From positions 1-64,000 of the forward strand of contig JALWTS010000005.1 in the NCBI GenBank assembly GCA_027077805.1: a stretch of 64,000 nucleotides of DNA, given 5' to 3'. The notes under the pieces are model-generated. The model searched no databases and was not told the origin of the DNA. It was given only the letters and a program-made list of their open reading frames with translations. Below, in pieces: positions 61,300-64,000 of the stretch. Position numbers and translations under genes: made by a program. The stretch is from Gammaproteobacteria bacterium. GTDB lineage: Bacteria; Pseudomonadota; Gammaproteobacteria; JABHGC01. The stretch's first letter is position 1. Each line of letters starts with the position of its first letter.

Positions 61300-61373
61300 T
61301 ATTTTATTTTAGCGAGCAAGGGCGGTTGCGGTCGAAAGAAGGCAACAAATTATAAGTCATAATATTTCATTTT
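61292..61373. repeat. 19-base direct repeat flanking the cvpA stop and purF leader
   Basis: AGTCATAATATTTTATTTT (61292-61310) recurs with one mismatch at 61355-61373, 63 bases later. The first copy contains the cvpA stop codon. Between them is a GC-richer stretch. It looks like the trace of a local duplication or of an insertion and its target duplication. The second copy lies just before the GAGAGG ribosome site of purF. Confidence 0.65.
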
Positions 61374-61389
61374 GAGAGGATAAAAGCTT

Positions 61390-62922
61390 ATGTGTGGCGT
61401 GGTTGGGATTGTTGGGCAATCCGCAGTGAATCAAGCATTATACGATGCCTTAACCGTATTACAACATCGGGGGCAAGATGCGGCAGGGATTGTTACTTGT
61501 GATAAAAACCAGTTATTTTTAAGAAAAAACAATGGCTTAGTGAGAGATGTCTTTAGTACCCATCATATGATTCAATTATTAGGTAATATGGGGGTTGGTC
61601 ATGTGCGTTATCCAACCGCCGGTTGTTCGTCATCGGCCGAAGCCCAACCTTTTTATGTCAATTCTCCTTATGGGATTGTTTTAGCCCATAATGGTAATTT
61701 AACCAATGCCGATGAGTTAAAAAAAGATTTATATCGAGACGATCTCCGCCATATCAATACGGAATCAGATTCTGAAATATTATTAAATGTTTTTGCCCAT
61801 GAATTGCAACGGCAAAGTATGGGGAAAACTCAAATTGAAACAAACGATATTTTTCTAGCCGTCAGTCATGTACATCAGCGTTGTCATGGTGCTTATGCTG
61901 TTGCGATTATGATTATTGGCTTTGGTATTGTTGCTTTTCGTGATCCTTATGGGATTCGTCCTTTAGTTTATGGTCAACGTAAAACGGAACAAGGTATGGC
62001 GTATATGGTGGCATCCGAAAGTGTTGCCTTAGATGTATTGGGTTTTAAACGTATTGCGGATGTACAGCCAGGTGAGGCGGTATTAATGGATACCAAAGGT
62101 AGGTTATATCAAAAACAATGCTCACTATCACATTGTCATTCGCCTTGTATGTTTGAATATGTTTATTTAGCTCGCCCAGATTCGATTATTGATGATATTT
62201 CCGTGTATAAAGCACGATTGCGTATGGGGGAAGCCTTAGCGGAAAAATTACTGCGTTGTTATCCTAAGCATGATATTGATGTGGTGATTCCAATTCCAGA
62301 TACGAGTCGTACTGCTTCGCTACAATTAGCGAACAGTCTAGGGCTTAAGTACCGTGAAGGCTTTATTAAAAACCGTTATATTGGTCGTACGTTTATTATG
62401 CCAGGACAGAAACAACGGAAAAAATCTGTACGCCAAAAACTTAATGCCATTGATTTAGAATTTAAAAACAAAAATGTATTACTAGTTGATGATTCCATTG
62501 TGAGAGGGACGACTTCTAAGCAAATTATTCAAATGGCAAGAGATGCGGGGGCGAAAAAAGTATATTTTGCGTCAGCGGCACCAGCCGTGCGTTATCCTAA
62601 TGTTTATGGCATTGATATGCCTGCGGCTTCCGAATTGATGGCTTATAACCGCACAGAGGAAGAAATTGCCGAAAAAATTGGGGCAGATTGGTTATTATAT
62701 CAGGATTTAGATGATTTAGTGGCAGCGGTTAAAACCAAGAAAAGTGCGAATGTACAACGATTTGATACGTCTTGTTTTAATGGTGAGTATGTGACTGATG
62801 TGAGTCCAGACTATATTCAACGTTTAGAGAAAAAGCGTTCCGAAAAAGCTAAAAAGAAACGGGAAAAGTTAAATAAAGATAAGACTATTGTTGATTTGTA
62901 TAATCGGGATGGTAATGGTTAA
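61390..62922 (+). CDS. purF: amidophosphoribosyltransferase
   Basis: First committed step of purine synthesis: PRPP plus glutamine gives phosphoribosylamine. After removal of Met, Cys is the N-terminal nucleophile (MCGVVGIVG). The glutaminase half has [10 protein letters not shown] and HVRYPTAG; the transferase half has the PRPP motif [16 protein letters not shown]. 510 residues, with a Lys-rich C-terminal tail ([19 protein letters not shown]), a little longer than E. coli PurF. GAGAGG precedes the ATG. No PurR-like operator was recognised. Confidence 0.96.
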   Translation: MCGVVGIVGQSAVNQALYDALTVLQHRGQDAAGIVTCDKNQLFLRKNNGLVRDVFSTHHMIQLLGNMGVGHVRYPTAGCSSSAEAQPFYVNSPYGIVLAHNGNLTNADELKKDLYRDDLRHINTESDSEILLNVFAHELQRQSMGKTQIETNDIFLAVSHVHQRCHGAYAVAIMIIGFGIVAFRDPYGIRPLVYGQRKTEQGMAYMVASESVALDVLGFKRIADVQPGEAVLMDTKGRLYQKQCSLSHCHSPCMFEYVYLARPDSIIDDISVYKARLRMGEALAEKLLRCYPKHDIDVVIPIPDTSRTASLQLANSLGLKYREGFIKNRYIGRTFIMPGQKQRKKSVRQKLNAIDLEFKNKNVLLVDDSIVRGTTSKQIIQMARDAGAKKVYFASAAPAVRYPNVYGIDMPAASELMAYNRTEEEIAEKIGADWLLYQDLDDLVAAVKTKKSANVQRFDTSCFNGEYVTDVSPDYIQRLEKKRSEKAKKKREKLNKDKTIVDLYNRDGNG

Positions 62923-62964
62923 ATATAAATTCGACTATTATTTCAAAAGGGGTATTGATAACGA

Positions 62965-64000
62965 ATGAAATCTTCTAATAATGATTTTAAAGGGCTGGCT
63001 ACTAAAGCCATTCGCACGGGTTATGAAATGAGTCAAGAACAAGAACATAGCGAAGCAATGTTTTTAACCTCAAGTTTTCGCTTTAATAGTGCGGAACAAG
63101 CTGCTGCTCGCTTTTCGCATGAAGAAGAAGGCAATATTTACTCACGATTTACTAATCCTACGGTAAAATTATTTATTGATCGTTTAACGGCAATGGAAGG
63201 GGGTGAGGCAGGTGTGGCGACTGGATCAGGCATGTCCGCAATTTTAAGCACTTGTTTAGGCATTATGCAAACAGGCGATCATATGGTTTCGTCTTGTAGT
63301 ATTTTTGGTACGACATCGGTTTTGTTTAATAAATATCTGAAAAGGCTTGGCATTGAAACCAGTTTTGTAGGCTTAAGTAATATTGAACAATGGGAACAAG
63401 CCATTCAAGCGAATACTAAAATACTGTTTTTGGAAACCCCATCCAATCCATTAACTGAAATTGCCGATTTAACCGCATTATCCAAACTCGCTAAAAAACA
63501 TCATTGCTTGTTAGTTGTGGATAATTGTTTTTGTACCCCAATTTTACAGCGACCTTTAGAATGGGGGGCGGATATTGTGATTCATTCCGCCACTAAGTAT
63601 TTAGATGGTCAAGGGCGGTGTTTAGGTGGGGCAGTCATTGGCAGTGAAAAAATAGTGGGTGAAGACGTGTTTGGTTTTTTACGTTCCGCAGGGCCAAGTT
63701 TGAGTCCATTTAACGCATGGGTATTCGCCAAAGCCCTCGATACCTTGAAAATACGGATGCATGCCCATAGTCAAAATGCCAGAGAATTAGCCACTTGGTT
63801 GGAGCAACAACCGCAAATTAAGCGGGTCTATTACCCAGGCTTACGCTCACATCCTCAATATCAGTTAGCCTGTCAACAACATGATGATACAGGGGGAATT
63901 TTATCGTTTGAGTTAGATGGGGGGAAACCGCAGGCATGGAAATTTATTAATGCCACCCAAATGTTGTCAATTACGGCTAATTTAGGTGATGCAAAAAGTA
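62965..64000 (+). CDS. metZ: O-succinylhomoserine sulfhydrylase, 5' part
   Basis: The gene runs off the right edge; 345 codons are visible from the ATG at 62965. It is a PLP enzyme of the Cys/Met metabolism family that makes homocysteine directly from sulfide and O-succinylhomoserine. Motifs are YSRFTNPTV, ATGSGMSAI, ETPSNPLTEI, VVDNCFCTPILQRPLEWGADIV and the PLP lysine in HSATKYLDGQGR. purF-metZ order is that of Pseudomonas. Use of free sulfide suits a sulfur oxidiser. Confidence 0.93.
   Translation, partial: MKSSNNDFKGLATKAIRTGYEMSQEQEHSEAMFLTSSFRFNSAEQAAARFSHEEEGNIYSRFTNPTVKLFIDRLTAMEGGEAGVATGSGMSAILSTCLGIMQTGDHMVSSCSIFGTTSVLFNKYLKRLGIETSFVGLSNIEQWEQAIQANTKILFLETPSNPLTEIADLTALSKLAKKHHCLLVVDNCFCTPILQRPLEWGADIVIHSATKYLDGQGRCLGGAVIGSEKIVGEDVFGFLRSAGPSLSPFNAWVFAKALDTLKIRMHAHSQNARELATWLEQQPQIKRVYYPGLRSHPQYQLACQQHDDTGGILSFELDGGKPQAWKFINATQMLSITANLGDAKS

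Overview
The window is 64 kb of an AT-rich gammaproteobacterial chromosome. Leucine is mostly TTA and lysine mostly AAA. The conserved gene neighbourhoods are gammaproteobacterial: ribE-ribBX-ribH-nusB-thiL, metG divergent from mrp followed by dcd, cysM near rlmD, and trpF-trpB-trpA-accD-folC-dedD-cvpA-purF-metZ. A thiosulfate dehydrogenase-like cytochrome, a SoxB-like hydrolase, a persulfide-dioxygenase-type metallo-beta-lactamase fold protein and polyphosphate genes point to a sulfur oxidiser. A Thiotrichales/Beggiatoaceae-type bacterium is my best guess; this is inference, since no rRNA is present. I saw no tRNA, rRNA, CRISPR array, intact insertion sequence or prophage.

Layout. 1-4 kb: the tail of an Rpn-type nuclease, a REP-like hairpin, then the riboflavin/thiamine operon; its ribBX gene has lost the GTP cyclohydrolase zinc cysteines. 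4-9 kb: a metallo-hydrolase/response-regulator pair, metG, mrp and dcd. 9-16 kb: a TPR protein, convergent ppx and ppk1, a Tyr/His-rich exported protein, a TPR-AAA ATPase with a START-domain protein, and an exported Cys-rich repeat protein. 16-24 kb: a type II secretion operon (L, M, C/N, D, F, G, H, I, J) without gspE or gspK. 24-29 kb: an outer-membrane barrel, a membrane-anchored pseudokinase with a Gln-rich TPR tail, and a Tat-exported amidohydrolase. 28.9-34.2 kb: a sulfur locus with an exported DsrE-like protein, a TsdA-like dihaem cytochrome, a SoxB-like protein fused to Cys-rich GLG1-type repeats, a second membrane-anchored protein with the same repeats, and a persulfide-dioxygenase-like enzyme.

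34-41 kb: an Hpt protein, cysM, a PolB-type exonuclease, rlmD, and a two-subunit molybdenum hydroxylase followed by a MocA-like cofactor nucleotidyltransferase. 41-46 kb: a second GspF/PilC paralogue with the minor pilins FimT, PilV, PilW and a 622-residue PilX-like protein that is about 15% methionine. 46-55 kb: a protein joining two receiver domains, a membrane helix and a periplasmic LolA-like domain, next to a TolC/MFP/RND efflux system whose pump has a C-terminal TPR-like extension. 55-64 kb: tryptophan, fatty-acid, folate and purine housekeeping genes ending in a truncated metZ.

The most unusual items are the receiver-receiver-TM-LolA fusion, the Met-rich PilX, the SoxB-GLG1 fusion with its stand-alone repeat partner, and the pseudokinase beside the secretion operon. 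All functional calls come from reading motifs; no database search was run.
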